The notes beneath the pieces were generated by a model. It did no database searches, was not told the DNA's origin, and saw only the letters and a program-made list of their open reading frames with translations. Positions 1-8,080 of a stretch of DNA of 64,000 bases are shown here, piece by piece. The first letter of the stretch is position 1, and each line of letters opens with the position of its first letter. Source of the DNA: JALORV01 sp963780715 (GTDB taxonomy: Bacteria > Pseudomonadota > Gammaproteobacteria > Burkholderiales > Burkholderiaceae_F); NCBI GenBank assembly GCA_963780715.1, contig CAWADK010000004.1:1-64000 (forward strand), written 5' to 3'. The position numbers were made by a program, and so were the translations under genes.

Positions 1-1
1 C

Positions 2-985
2 TACACGACCGACTTCGCGGCGATGGACCGCATCGACGTGTCGCCACTGCGCGCCGAATGGGATGCCATGCTCGGCGAGTACGAGGGCGACAACAACCAC
101 GACCACTTCCAGCGCACGGCCGAGTTCGCGGCCGAGATCCGCGAACTGCCGCCGGCGCTGAAGCAGGAGTTCATCGACTTCCTGATCAGCTCGATCACTT
201 CCGAATTCTCGGGCTGCGTGCTCTACAACGAAATCAAGAAGAACGTCAGCAACCCCGACATCAAGGCGTTGATGGGCTACATGGCACGCGACGAGAGCCG
301 CCACGCCGGCTTCATCAACCAGTCGCTGAAGGACTACGGACTTGGAGTCGACCTCGGCGGGCTGAAACGCACGAAGAAGTACACGTACTTCAAGCCGAAG
401 TACATCTTCTACGCCACTTACCTGTCGGAAAAGATCGGCTACGCGCGCTACATCACGATCTTCCGGCAGCTCGAGCGCCATCCCGACAAGCGCTTTCATC
501 CGATCTTTCGCTGGTTCGAGCGCTGGTGCAACGACGAGTTCCGCCATGGCGAGTCGTTCGCGCTGATCATGCGTGCGAACCCCGGCCTGCTCACCGGCGG
601 CAACCGGTTGTGGATCCGCTTCTTCCTGCTGGCGGTGTACGCGACGATGTACGTGCGCGACCACATGCGTCCGATGCTGCACGACGCGATGGGACTCGAG
701 TCCACTGAGTATGACTACACGGTGTTTCGCATCACCAGCGAAATCAGCAAACAGGTGTTCCCGCTGACGCTCGACATCGATCATCCGGTGTTCCGGGCCG
801 GCATGGACCGCTTGTTCCGCCTGGCACAGGAGATGGAGCGCGCCAAGCAGCAGGGCGGTCTCGTCGGCGCGGTCAAGCGCGCCGGCTACGGCCTCGCGGC
901 GGCTGCGACGTTCGCGCGGCTGTACCTGCTGCCGACGGTCCCGAACGAGCTTCCGCAACAGGTCCGCATGGCTCCGGCCTGGTAA
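2..985 (+). CDS. acsF: Mg-protoporphyrin IX monomethyl ester (oxidative) cyclase, 5'-truncated
   Basis: Aerobic ring-E cyclase of bacteriochlorophyll synthesis: a di-iron monooxygenase converting Mg-protoporphyrin IX monomethyl ester to divinyl protochlorophyllide with O2. The reading frame is open from base 2 (YTTDFAAMDR...), so the true start lies before the window and only the N-terminal few dozen residues are missing. Two di-iron ligand motifs are visible, ARDESRHAGF and NDEFRHGESF (DExRH type). The C-terminus is complete. puhE follows 6 bp downstream on the same strand, the acsF-puhE order known from other proteobacterial photosynthesis clusters. Identity is secure; only the 5' end is unseen. 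Confidence 0.96.
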   Translation, partial: YTTDFAAMDRIDVSPLRAEWDAMLGEYEGDNNHDHFQRTAEFAAEIRELPPALKQEFIDFLISSITSEFSGCVLYNEIKKNVSNPDIKALMGYMARDESRHAGFINQSLKDYGLGVDLGGLKRTKKYTYFKPKYIFYATYLSEKIGYARYITIFRQLERHPDKRFHPIFRWFERWCNDEFRHGESFALIMRANPGLLTGGNRLWIRFFLLAVYATMYVRDHMRPMLHDAMGLESTEYDYTVFRITSEISKQVFPLTLDIDHPVFRAGMDRLFRLAQEMERAKQQGGLVGAVKRAGYGLAAAATFARLYLLPTVPNELPQQVRMAPAW

Positions 986-991
986 GCCGTC

Positions 992-1819
992 ATGACGACG
1001 ATCGCGCTGCCGGTGCTCGCTGCGCTGTTTGCCTGGTGGTTCGCCACCGGCGCGATCCTGTATCTCGATGGCCTGCCGCGCTCGACGTACCGTCACAGCA
1101 TGATGTCGGCCAGCCTGCTGGCACTGCCTGCGCTCCTGGGTCTCGCGTTGACGAGTCAGAGCGCGACACCCGCCGGCGCCTACCTCGCCTTCGTTTGCGC
1201 GCTTGTGGTCTGGGCCTGGCAGGAGATGGCCTTCCTGATGGGCTTTCTTACAGGACCACGCAAGCACCCCTGCGCACCGAACTGCCGCGGCTGGCGCCAC
1301 TTCCTGCACGGAGTGCACGCGATCCTGCATCACGAGCTGGCACTCATCGCCGGCGGAGTCCTCGTGTTCGCACTGACCTGGGACGGCGTCAACCAGGTTG
1401 GCGCGTGGACCTATCTCACGCTATGGGTGATGCGCCAGAGCGCCAAGCTGAATCTCTTCCTTGGCGTGCGCAATCTCGGCGAGTCACTGCTGCCGGAGCA
1501 CCTGCATTACCTCAAGGGCTACTTCCGTCGGCGCGCGATGAATCCGCTGCTGCCGATCTCCGTCATCGGCTCGGGCGGCCTTGCGGTCCTGCTGGCGTGG
1601 ATGGCGCTCGTGCCGGGCGCGGAGCCGTTCCAGGTGACGGCGCGCCTGCTTCTGGCCACGCTTCTGGGCCTGGCGGCGCTCGAGCATCTGTTCCTGGTCC
1701 TGCCGGTGCCGCTGGACGCGCTGTGGCAATGGGGCACGAAGTCGCGCCAGCGTGATGAGGCAACGGGCCTTGCGGCACCACGCCATGCGGCCGTCGTGGT
1801 CGTGAAGGTCGAACCATGA
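992..1819 (+). CDS. puhE: PuhE, photosynthetic complex assembly membrane protein (DUF3623)
   Basis: A 275-residue polytopic membrane protein with about seven hydrophobic segments, starting with a helix at residues 5-27. Sequence features such as GPRKHPCAPNCRG, the HGVHAILHHE region and KLNLFLGVRN fit the PuhE/DUF3623 family, which is found in photosynthesis clusters and affects reaction-centre/LH1 assembly. Its biochemical role is not settled. It sits 6 bp after acsF and its stop overlaps the dxs start (ATGA), so acsF-puhE-dxs looks like one transcript with translational coupling. Confidence 0.9.
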   Translation: MTTIALPVLAALFAWWFATGAILYLDGLPRSTYRHSMMSASLLALPALLGLALTSQSATPAGAYLAFVCALVVWAWQEMAFLMGFLTGPRKHPCAPNCRGWRHFLHGVHAILHHELALIAGGVLVFALTWDGVNQVGAWTYLTLWVMRQSAKLNLFLGVRNLGESLLPEHLHYLKGYFRRRAMNPLLPISVIGSGGLAVLLAWMALVPGAEPFQVTARLLLATLLGLAALEHLFLVLPVPLDALWQWGTKSRQRDEATGLAAPRHAAVVVVKVEP

Positions 1820-3699
1820 ACGCGCCGCTCGATCCGCGCTCGCTGGCCGCCTCGCGCGAGGCCCTGAAGCGTGCGGCGGCCCAGACCGACGCGCGGCCGC
1901 TGCTGGCCGCGATCGACTCGCCGGCCGACGTCCGCAGGTTGAGCGCGGCGCAACTGCCGGCACTTGCCAATGAAGTGCGCGCCCATCTGATCGAGAGCGT
2001 CGCGACGAGCGGCGGCCACTTCGCCGCGGGGCTCGGCACCGTCGAACTGACGGTGGCATTGCACTACGTGTTCGAGACACCGCACGACGCCATCGTGTGG
2101 GACGTCGGACACCAGTGCTATCCGCACAAGATCCTCACGGGCCGGCGCGACAGATTGCCAACCATCCGCAAACGCGGCGGACTGTCAGGGTTCCTGCGCC
2201 GCGACGAGAGCGACTACGACGCCTTCGGTGCTGGCCACTCGAGCACGTCGATCAGCGCGGCACTTGGCATGGCCGTCGCCAATGCGCGCCTCGGGCGCGA
2301 TGCGCGCGCCGTCGCAGTGATCGGTGACGGCGGCATGACCGCCGGCCTCGCTTACGAGGCGCTGAACCATGCCGGCGCCACCGATGCCGACCTGCTCGTC
2401 GTGCTGAACGACAATCAGATGTCGATTTCACCGAACGTCGGCGCACTGTCGGATTACTGCAAGGCGCTGATCCGCAGTGCGTCGCCCGATGACATCGGCG
2501 ACAGGGCGACGCTACGACCGGCGACGATGTTCGAGCAGCTCGGGTTTCAGTACTCGGGACCGCTCGACGGCCACGACGTTCCGCAGCTCGTCACGGCCCT
2601 CATCGCCATGCGCGATGCCAGAGGTCCGCGGCTGCTGCACATCGTGACTCACAAGGGCCATGGCTACTCTCGCGCCGCCGCCGAGCCGATCAAGTACCAC
2701 GCCGTCACGCCGTTCGATCCGCTGCAGGGCACAGCGCCGGCGGCACCGGCTGCGGTGACTTATACGGACGTCTTCGGTCACTGGCTCTGCGCCGCGGCGG
2801 AGCGCGACGAGCGTGTCGTCGCCGTTACGCCGGCGATGCGCGAAGGCTCGGGCCTGGTGAAGTATGCGCAACGCTTCCCGGACCGCTACTTCGACGTCGG
2901 CATTGCCGAACAGCACAGCGTCACGTTCGCCGCCGGCCTGGCAACGCAGGGACTGCGGCCGGTCGTCGCCATCTACTCGACGTTCCTGCAGCGTGCCTTC
3001 GACCAGCTGGTGCACGACGTCGCCCTGCAGAGGCTGCCGGTCCTGTTCGCCATCGATCGCGCAGGCCTGGTCGGTCCCGACGGCGCGACGCACAACGGCA
3101 GCCTCGACCTCACTTACCTGCGCTGCGTCCCCGACATGGTTGTGATGACGCCGAGCGACGGGAACGAGCTGCGCGACATGTTGCAGACCGGACTCGCTCA
3201 CGACGGTCCGGTCGCCGTGCGCTATCCGCGCACCGCGGCCGGCGCCTTCGAGCCCGACGCCGCGCCGCGCATGCTGCCACTGGGCAAGGCGGAGCCGCGG
3301 CGGCACGGACAGCGCGTCGCGCTGCTGGCCTTCGGATCGATGCTGGGTACCGCGCTCGCCGTCGGCGAGGAGATCGATGCCACCGTCGTCAACATGCGCT
3401 TTGTGAAGCCGCTCGACGTCGAGGCCGTGCTGCGCGCTGCGCGCACGCACGATCTGCTGGTGACTCTGGAGGAAAGCGCGATCGCCGGCGGCGCCGGCAG
3501 TGCCGTCGCCGAATGCCTGTCCGCAAATCGCACCGGTGTGGATCTACTGATGCTGGGCCTGCCGGACCGGCCGATCGAGCACGGTACGCGCGACGAGGCG
3601 CTGCACGATGCCCGCCTGAATCGAGAGAGTGTCGCGGCAGCGATCGCCGGACGGCTGGGGGCGGAGCACCTGCGCTCGCGAGTGCATCTCGTCGCTTGA
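1816..3699 (+). CDS. dxs: 1-deoxy-D-xylulose-5-phosphate synthase
   Basis: First enzyme of the MEP isoprenoid pathway: ThDP-dependent condensation of pyruvate and glyceraldehyde 3-phosphate. The product has 627 residues, normal for the family. The ThDP-binding motif starts with GDGG at residues 170-173 and ends at the asparagines near 198-200. The transketolase-like pyrimidine domain covers about 315-480 (with the catalytic-type Glu in DVGIAEQHSV), and a C-terminal transketolase domain follows. The ATG overlaps the puhE stop (ATGA), so translation is probably coupled. Its place in the photosynthesis cluster suggests a dedicated supply of precursor for phytyl/geranylgeranyl chains and carotenoids. 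Another dxs elsewhere in the genome cannot be excluded. Confidence 0.97.
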   Translation: MNAPLDPRSLAASREALKRAAAQTDARPLLAAIDSPADVRRLSAAQLPALANEVRAHLIESVATSGGHFAAGLGTVELTVALHYVFETPHDAIVWDVGHQCYPHKILTGRRDRLPTIRKRGGLSGFLRRDESDYDAFGAGHSSTSISAALGMAVANARLGRDARAVAVIGDGGMTAGLAYEALNHAGATDADLLVVLNDNQMSISPNVGALSDYCKALIRSASPDDIGDRATLRPATMFEQLGFQYSGPLDGHDVPQLVTALIAMRDARGPRLLHIVTHKGHGYSRAAAEPIKYHAVTPFDPLQGTAPAAPAAVTYTDVFGHWLCAAAERDERVVAVTPAMREGSGLVKYAQRFPDRYFDVGIAEQHSVTFAAGLATQGLRPVVAIYSTFLQRAFDQLVHDVALQRLPVLFAIDRAGLVGPDGATHNGSLDLTYLRCVPDMVVMTPSDGNELRDMLQTGLAHDGPVAVRYPRTAAGAFEPDAAPRMLPLGKAEPRRHGQRVALLAFGSMLGTALAVGEEIDATVVNMRFVKPLDVEAVLRAARTHDLLVTLEESAIAGGAGSAVAECLSANRTGVDLLMLGLPDRPIEHGTRDEALHDARLNRESVAAAIAGRLGAEHLRSRVHLVA

Positions 3700-3739
3700 G
3701 TCGCTGCAGGCGGCAGCGACTTTACCGCTGCTGCCGGTC

Positions 3740-3770
3740 AAAAAAATGGCCGCTCCTTTGGAGAGCGGCC
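3740..3770 (-). terminator. Rho-independent terminator of the puf operon
   Basis: An 8-bp perfect stem (GGCCGCTC, 3748-3755, with GAGCGGCC, 3763-3770) has a 7-base loop and an A-run at 3740-3746. On the minus strand this reads as a hairpin followed by a T tract, about 60 bp past the pufC stop. A second hairpin on the dxs side (GTCGCTG 3700-3706 / CAGCGAC 3714-3720) may help end the opposing transcript. Confidence 0.8.
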
Positions 3771-3830
3771 CACCCCAGGGGGAGGTGCAGAGGGCAGGAC
3801 TGCGCGGCAGCGACTGGCTGCCGCGCTATG

Positions 3831-5198
3831 TCACTTGACCGTGACCTCGACGCGACGCGCGGTCGGATCCTCGCCGGCGATGTTGGCCTGCACGACGATC
3901 GGCTTCTCGAGCACGACGCGGTTGTCGGCAATGCCGGCGTTCTTCAGCGCGCCCTGCACCGCGAGCGCACGGTTCTTCGCGAGTTCCTGGTTCGAGGCGG
4001 TGTCGCCGGTGGCCGAGTGATAGCCCGAGATCGTCGCGCGCGCCCTGGGATTGGTCTTGAGCTTCGCGACCAGTGACTCGAGCGACTGGGGCGCAGCATC
4101 GTGCAGGTTGAACGAACCCACTGCGAAGAAGATGATGACCAGATCGCCCTGCACCACGGGTGCGGGTGTCGGGACCTCGACCACCGGCAGGGCCACCTTC
4201 GCGAGCGCCGGATAGTCCTTCAGCATCGCCGCGCCATTGACCGGCTTGAACAGGCCCTGGTGGCAGGTGGCACAGTTTGCCTTCGGTGCGTCGCCCAGTG
4301 GTCCGAGCCGCTGCGCCGGATACGTCGCCTGCAGTGGCGACAGGTAGTTGGCGTTGAGATCGCGCACCATGTCGATGCCGTGATAGGCCGTCACACGCTG
4401 CGCCGGACCCTCCCACGACGCGAACGAGCGCGTGTTGTGGCAGTAGGTGCAGTTCACGCCGAGCGCGTCCGAGAAGTGATGCATCAGCCCGTACGTCCAC
4501 TCGGCGTGCATGATGCCGCCAACGGACTTCGGGTCCGGCAGCGCGCCGGCTGTCTGGACGCGGATCGGCCGCTTCTCGAGCAGGTACGGCGTGAACGGGT
4601 CGTAAGGCAGCGATGTCAGCCCGACGGACACGGCGGGCGCGTTCTGTCCCGCACGCCCGCGCGTCAGTCCGGCCGCTTGCGGCGGGCCGGGGTTCGCGAA
4701 CCACATATGGCTGGGTACGGGCTGTCCACGATGGCAGGTGTAGCAGGTGACGCCGGTCTGCGCGACATGGTTCTGCCAGTCCTGGTTGATATGCCGGTTC
4801 ATCTGCAGCATGCGGCGCGAGACGATCTTGGTGTAGACGTCGTCGGACTCGAAATTGCCCTCCGCATGGCAGTAGTTGCATCCCTGCTCGGGTGAAACCC
4901 ACGCTGTCATCGCGACCATCAGCCGCGTGAAGGCACCCACGTCGAGATCCGTCAGCACCTTGACGTTCTTGTAGACATCTTTCGCGAGAGGGCCGCCCGG
5001 CGGTACGGCGGGGGTCGGCTCGGGCGCCACATTGCTGTCGAGTACCACGGCCTGCGTGCGCGGATTGAAGATCTGCACCATGCCCGTCCCGCGGTAGCCG
5101 CGCTGTATCGACTCCACCGGGGGCCGTTCGCAGCCCGTTGCCAACACCACCGCCGTCAGCGCGAGCATGCCCAGCGTATGCGACCTCAATCCATTCAT
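3831..5198 (-). CDS. pufC: Tetraheme reaction-centre cytochrome c subunit with C-terminal OmpA-like domain
   Basis: Periplasmic electron donor to the photo-oxidised special pair. The 455-residue product has a lipoprotein signal with lipobox LATG-C at Cys23. Four CxxCH heme sites follow: C107-H111, C152-H156, C250-H254 and C309-H313. The tetraheme part ends near residue 335, the usual size for PufC. After a Pro/Val linker, residues about 350-455 form an OmpA-like fold: the pattern N403-x2-L-A-x2-R410-A-x2-V-x3-L and a final ARRVEVTVK strand are visible. The usual GHTDxxG Asp is not kept (GYHSATG). The start is preceded by AGGAG and overlaps the stop of the upstream 71-codon gene (ATGA). A strong terminator follows. 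The tetraheme identity is secure; the role of the extra domain is inferred. Confidence 0.95.
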   Translation of the reverse strand: MNGLRSHTLGMLALTAVVLATGCERPPVESIQRGYRGTGMVQIFNPRTQAVVLDSNVAPEPTPAVPPGGPLAKDVYKNVKVLTDLDVGAFTRLMVAMTAWVSPEQGCNYCHAEGNFESDDVYTKIVSRRMLQMNRHINQDWQNHVAQTGVTCYTCHRGQPVPSHMWFANPGPPQAAGLTRGRAGQNAPAVSVGLTSLPYDPFTPYLLEKRPIRVQTAGALPDPKSVGGIMHAEWTYGLMHHFSDALGVNCTYCHNTRSFASWEGPAQRVTAYHGIDMVRDLNANYLSPLQATYPAQRLGPLGDAPKANCATCHQGLFKPVNGAAMLKDYPALAKVALPVVEVPTPAPVVQGDLVIIFFAVGSFNLHDAAPQSLESLVAKLKTNPRARATISGYHSATGDTASNQELAKNRALAVQGALKNAGIADNRVVLEKPIVVQANIAGEDPTARRVEVTVK

Positions 5199-5410
5199 GA
5201 CGATTTCTCCTGCACCACCGCCACTGCGGCGGCACGCGCGAAAGCGATTGCGGTGTCGGCGGACCGCTCGGTCGCCGGCCCGGTCTGCGCGCTGCGGGGC
5301 GCAACGCGCTGCGTCGGTTCGGGCGCTGTGGAAAGCGCGTCGGTCATGACCGCGGCTCCGGCCGCGGCGACAGCCATCAGCGCCAGCAGCAACAGCGCGA
5401 GCGATTTCAC
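5195..5410 (-). CDS. 71-residue hydrophobic-leader protein coupled between pufM and pufC
   Basis: Not recognised. The frame starts at a GTG that overlaps the pufM stop (GTGA) and ends in a TGA that overlaps the pufC start (ATGA). It fills the roughly 200-bp pufM-pufC gap exactly. The product begins with a hydrophobic segment (residues 3-22, Leu/Ala rich) that could be a signal peptide or membrane anchor. A Pro/Gln/Thr-rich stretch (about 29-52) and an Ala-rich amphipathic tail follow. No Shine-Dalgarno is visible, so translation would depend on termination-reinitiation from pufM. It contains no cysteine or histidine, so it is not a cytochrome. It could be an accessory RC-LH1 subunit or a spacer peptide that couples pufC translation. 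Expression is unproven. Confidence 0.55.
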   Translation of the reverse strand: MKSLALLLLALMAVAAAGAAVMTDALSTAPEPTQRVAPRSAQTGPATERSADTAIAFARAAAVAVVQEKSS

Positions 5411-6378
5411 TTCGGTGCCACCACTGCCGGATCGATCACCGCCGGGAACACATCCGGATACGGCGGCGCCACTCCGTGCTTCACGGCCCAGAGGTACCAG
5501 TTGTCCACGACCGTGCCCGTCAGCAGGATGCCGATGCCGCCGGTCAGCGTGGTCAGGACGGCGAACCACCATGCCCAGCGGTGGATCGATTCCATCGTCG
5601 CGTTGAATCCCATCGTCCAGCGCCAGAAGAGCGCTGCGCGCTCCGACGCCGTGCCGCGGTCGACGACCTGCTCGATCTCGCGCTCGCCGCCGAAGCGGCT
5701 GACCGCCAGGATCGTCCCGGCATGCATCGCGAACAGCAGCGTCGAGCCGTACAGGAACGCGATCGACAGCGCGTGGAACGGGTTGTAAAAGAGGTTGCCG
5801 TAGCGCAGTGAGAACGCCGCGGTCCAGTCGAGATGCGGAAAGATCCCGAACGGCACCGCCTCGGACCAGCTGCCCATCATTACCGGGCGGATGAAGCCGA
5901 GCACGAGGTACAGCCAGATCGCCGAGAGAAACGCCCAGGCCACGTGCGTGCCGAGGCCCAACGCGCGCGCGCGGCGGTAGGTGCGCACCCACCAGAGCAT
6001 GATCGACGCGGTCAGGAAGAAGCCGGCCATCAGCCACCAGCCGCCTTCATTCAACGGCGGGATCGACAGGCCCCATTGCGGTCCTGGCGGCTCGAGCGCA
6101 AGCCACGGCAGCTGCCGCACGAACTGCACCGGATCCCAGTTCACCGACGCCCACATGTTGAGCCCGATGATCTCGATCGCGATGAAGCCGCAGATGAGCG
6201 ATGCCAGTCCCGTGAAGCCGAGGTAGAACGGCCCGATCTGTGCGTCGCCGATCTTGCCTAGCCAGTAGGAGAACCAGGTGTCCTTGCCGCGCGACCACGC
6301 GCCGGCGGGAATCGCCACGCCCAGGTGCGGAGCGGCTCGGACCTGAACGCGCGTGAAGATGTTTTGGTATTCAGCCAT
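5407..6378 (-). CDS. pufM: Photosynthetic reaction centre M subunit
   Basis: Core membrane subunit of the type II reaction centre; together with PufL it binds the BChl special pair, bacteriopheophytins, quinones and the non-heme iron. The product has 323 residues and five transmembrane helices. It opens with MAEYQNIFTRVQ, and the His-containing helices (for example FNPFHALSIAFLYGSTLLFAMH and the GFNATMESIHRWAWW segment) are typical of PufM. The start has a GGAGACC ribosome-binding site that overlaps the end of pufL. The stop overlaps the GTG of the next small gene. Confidence 0.97.
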   Translation of the reverse strand: MAEYQNIFTRVQVRAAPHLGVAIPAGAWSRGKDTWFSYWLGKIGDAQIGPFYLGFTGLASLICGFIAIEIIGLNMWASVNWDPVQFVRQLPWLALEPPGPQWGLSIPPLNEGGWWLMAGFFLTASIMLWWVRTYRRARALGLGTHVAWAFLSAIWLYLVLGFIRPVMMGSWSEAVPFGIFPHLDWTAAFSLRYGNLFYNPFHALSIAFLYGSTLLFAMHAGTILAVSRFGGEREIEQVVDRGTASERAALFWRWTMGFNATMESIHRWAWWFAVLTTLTGGIGILLTGTVVDNWYLWAVKHGVAPPYPDVFPAVIDPAVVAPK

Positions 6379-6390
6379 GGTTGGTCTCCT

Positions 6391-7218
6391 TCACTGGCTC
6401 CAGATGGGCAGCTTCAGCCACCAGCCCCACCACTCGGGCCAGCCGCGGGTCCAGAACGGTCCACTGATGACGATGCAGACCGCGCTCCAGAAGCCGGCCG
6501 ACAGCGCCAGGAAGAGACCGAGGCGATGGATGCCAAGCGAGCCGATCGAGTAGCCGACGATGTCGCGGAAGTACGCGTTCTCGTGCTCCGGCGCCTTGAC
6601 GCGCTCTCCCTTCTTCGGGTTGGTGGCCGACAGGATCAGCGAGCCGTGCAGCGCGAGCGCCAGCGTCGTGGTGAAGAAGAAGCTCACCGCGATCATGTGC
6701 GCCGGGTTGTAGTGGAAGTTCAGGTACTGGTAGCCGACGTTCGACACCCAGTCGAGGTGGCTGAAGATCCCGTACGGGAAGCCATGTCCCCAGGCGCCCA
6801 GCAGCAGCGGCCGGATCACGACCAGCGTGATGTAGGCGAAGATCGCCACGCTGAAAGCGAATGGCACGTGATAGCCGATGCCGAGCTTGCGGCAGATCTC
6901 GACCTCGCGCAGCGCCCATGACACGAAGGCACCGATCGCGCACACCGTGATGATCTGCCAGAGCCCTCCTTCGAGCAGCGGAGCCAGGCCCAGGCCGTAG
7001 CTCAGGTCGGGCGGCGCAATGCTGATGCGCCAGATGTTCCAGGTCGGACCCTGCGATGCGCCGTAGACGATCAGCGCCGTCCCCAGGACCGAGAAGAAGA
7101 TGGTGGTGACTCCGAAGAAGCCGACGTAAAACGGCCCCACCCAGAAGTCGAACAGGTCTCCGCCGAGCAGCGTTCCCCCGCGGACACGGTACTTTCTTTC
7201 AAAGCTAAGCATGGCCAT
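6391..7218 (-). CDS. pufL: Photosynthetic reaction centre L subunit
   Basis: Second core reaction-centre subunit, 275 residues. I take the ATG at 7218, which gives MAMLSFERKYRVRGG, the conserved PufL N-terminus, and sits behind a GAGGAG ribosome-binding site; upstream in-frame extension is not family-like. Five helices are visible. The segments with conserved His (for example YNPAHMIAVSFFFTTTLALALHG and IGSLGIHRLGLFLALS) provide BChl and Fe ligands. It lies 12 bp before pufM and is separated from pufA by a 111-bp hairpin-rich spacer. Confidence 0.97.
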   Translation of the reverse strand: MAMLSFERKYRVRGGTLLGGDLFDFWVGPFYVGFFGVTTIFFSVLGTALIVYGASQGPTWNIWRISIAPPDLSYGLGLAPLLEGGLWQIITVCAIGAFVSWALREVEICRKLGIGYHVPFAFSVAIFAYITLVVIRPLLLGAWGHGFPYGIFSHLDWVSNVGYQYLNFHYNPAHMIAVSFFFTTTLALALHGSLILSATNPKKGERVKAPEHENAYFRDIVGYSIGSLGIHRLGLFLALSAGFWSAVCIVISGPFWTRGWPEWWGWWLKLPIWSQ

Positions 7219-7234
7219 CGCCGGTTCTCCTCTC

Positions 7235-7321
7235 ACAACCGCTGCGTCGACTGCACGAAGGCGTCGACGTCTTTGCGTGTGTCGCAGGCGGGTTGTCACG
7301 CCCCGCCCGCGGCACTCCGCG
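7235..7321 (-). promoter_or_regulatory. pufA-pufL intercistronic hairpins
   Basis: The pufA-pufL spacer holds an inverted repeat (ACAACC at 7235-7240 with GGTTGT at 7291-7296, extended by GCG/CGC pairs and enclosing GTCGAC repeats). A short GC hairpin (GCGG-CACT-CCGC, 7310-7321) lies just past the pufA stop. There is no T-run. In other purple bacteria, hairpins at this position protect the LH1 part of the mRNA and raise its level over pufLM. The same role here is an inference. Confidence 0.45.
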
Positions 7322-7329
7322 TTTTGCTT

Positions 7330-7515
7330 CTACTTTTGCGGCGGCGGGACGGGCGCCATCTGCGTCGCCATCGGCTTGGCCCGAGCCCCTTCGATCCAGT
7401 TGTACTTGTTGGTGCTCAACAGGATGAAGTGAATCAGCAGAGCCAGCGCGAACAGGAACGTGAAAAGCGCAATCAGGGTCCTGCGCGGATCAAATAAGAG
7501 CCAGATTCTCCACAT
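7330..7515 (-). CDS. pufA: Light-harvesting 1 alpha polypeptide
   Basis: A 61-residue LH1 antenna alpha chain with the classical start MWRIWLLFDPRR. One transmembrane helix (about 13-36) contains the BChl-ligating His in LLIHFILLST. The periplasmic tail is Pro/Lys-rich. A strong AAGGAGG ribosome-binding site precedes the ATG. It pairs with the PufB beta chain to form the LH1 ring around the reaction centre. Confidence 0.96.
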   Translation of the reverse strand: MWRIWLLFDPRRTLIALFTFLFALALLIHFILLSTNKYNWIEGARAKPMATQMAPVPPPQK

Positions 7516-7533
7516 GTGAGATGTCCTCCTTAG

Positions 7534-7758
7534 TCATGTGAGGTGGGACATGAAGCTGTAGACCGCATGCTTCACGCCCGTGAACAACGAAGAGTCGCCT
7601 TCGGCGCCTGGGAACCATTGACGCCACTGCAGCCCCGCGATTCCGGCGGCCAGTGCGACCGCAAGAAACACGGTAAAACTCACCAGAAAAATGACGAAGT
7701 AACCCGCGGACGGGGACCCCGGAACTTCTCTGAGCAGGTCTCGATGGGTGTGTGACAT
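7534..7758 (-). CDS. 74-residue single-helix protein encoded between pufB and pufA
   Basis: Not recognised. The start is the ATG at 7758, which has a strong AAAGGAG site eight bases upstream; the longer upstream frame has no such signal. The product has a short charged N-terminus, one transmembrane helix (about residues 16-38), then QWRQWFPG and a 25-residue tail. The W-R-x-W motif at the helix end recalls the WRPW motif of LH1 beta chains. The position where beta chains hold the BChl-ligating His is Gly here, so it should not bind BChl that way. Size and topology also recall PufQ/PufX-type accessory proteins, but similarity is too weak to name it. Its place inside the LH1 operon implies co-expression at high level. 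Confidence 0.75.
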   Translation of the reverse strand: MSHTHRDLLREVPGSPSAGYFVIFLVSFTVFLAVALAAGIAGLQWRQWFPGAEGDSSLFTGVKHAVYSFMSHLT

Positions 7759-7780
7759 CGTTGAGCTCCTTTGGCAGCGT

Positions 7781-7930
7781 CTACAACCAGGGACGCCAGC
7801 TCCAGGCAAGAACGTGGGCGATGATGGCGATGACAGTGAAGCCGATGAAGCTCGTCATGAACACGCCATGAAACTCCCTCGCTTCGTTCTCCGTCAGGCC
7901 AGATAACGAGCCTTTCCTTTCGTCAGCCAT
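7781..7930 (-). CDS. pufB: Light-harvesting 1 beta polypeptide
   Basis: A 49-residue LH1 antenna beta chain, found by reading the minus strand directly because it is short. It starts MADERKGSLSGLTENEAREF, with the first His at residue 21, and has one transmembrane helix. It ends IIAHVLAWSWRPWL, where His39 is the BChl ligand and WRPW is the family signature. A perfect AGGAGG lies ahead of the ATG at 7930. It is the first puf gene after bchZ; the 150-bp gap carries a palindrome. Confidence 0.96.
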   Translation of the reverse strand: MADERKGSLSGLTENEAREFHGVFMTSFIGFTVIAIIAHVLAWSWRPWL

Positions 7931-8021
7931 ATATGTGGTACCTCCTAGGAAGTCTTAGGCCGAATGCCGCGCCCACCCCGCGCGGCTGAGGTCGCCATGG
8001 GCAAGCCATGTCGAGCCGTTC

Positions 8022-8036
8022 GCCCGGTGACCGGGC
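8022..8036. other. Perfect 15-bp palindrome in the bchZ-pufB gap
   Basis: GCCCGGT-G-ACCGGGC lies in the 150-bp spacer between the bchZ stop and pufB. In RNA it would form a 7-bp stem with a loop too tight to fold fully, so it may act as a DNA operator or as part of a longer attenuator. No T-run follows. The function is unknown. The spacer must hold any separate puf promoter, but no convincing -35/-10 pair was seen. Confidence 0.35.
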
Positions 8037-8080
8037 ATGTTGGAGGCGGGCCATCGCGTGGCTGGCGTCGGACCGACCGT

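Noticed and set aside
7759..7809. Longer start for the 74-residue pufB-pufA interposed protein
   Set aside because: The extra 17 codons overlap the pufB stop region, lack a ribosome-binding site and are not hydrophobic or conserved-looking.
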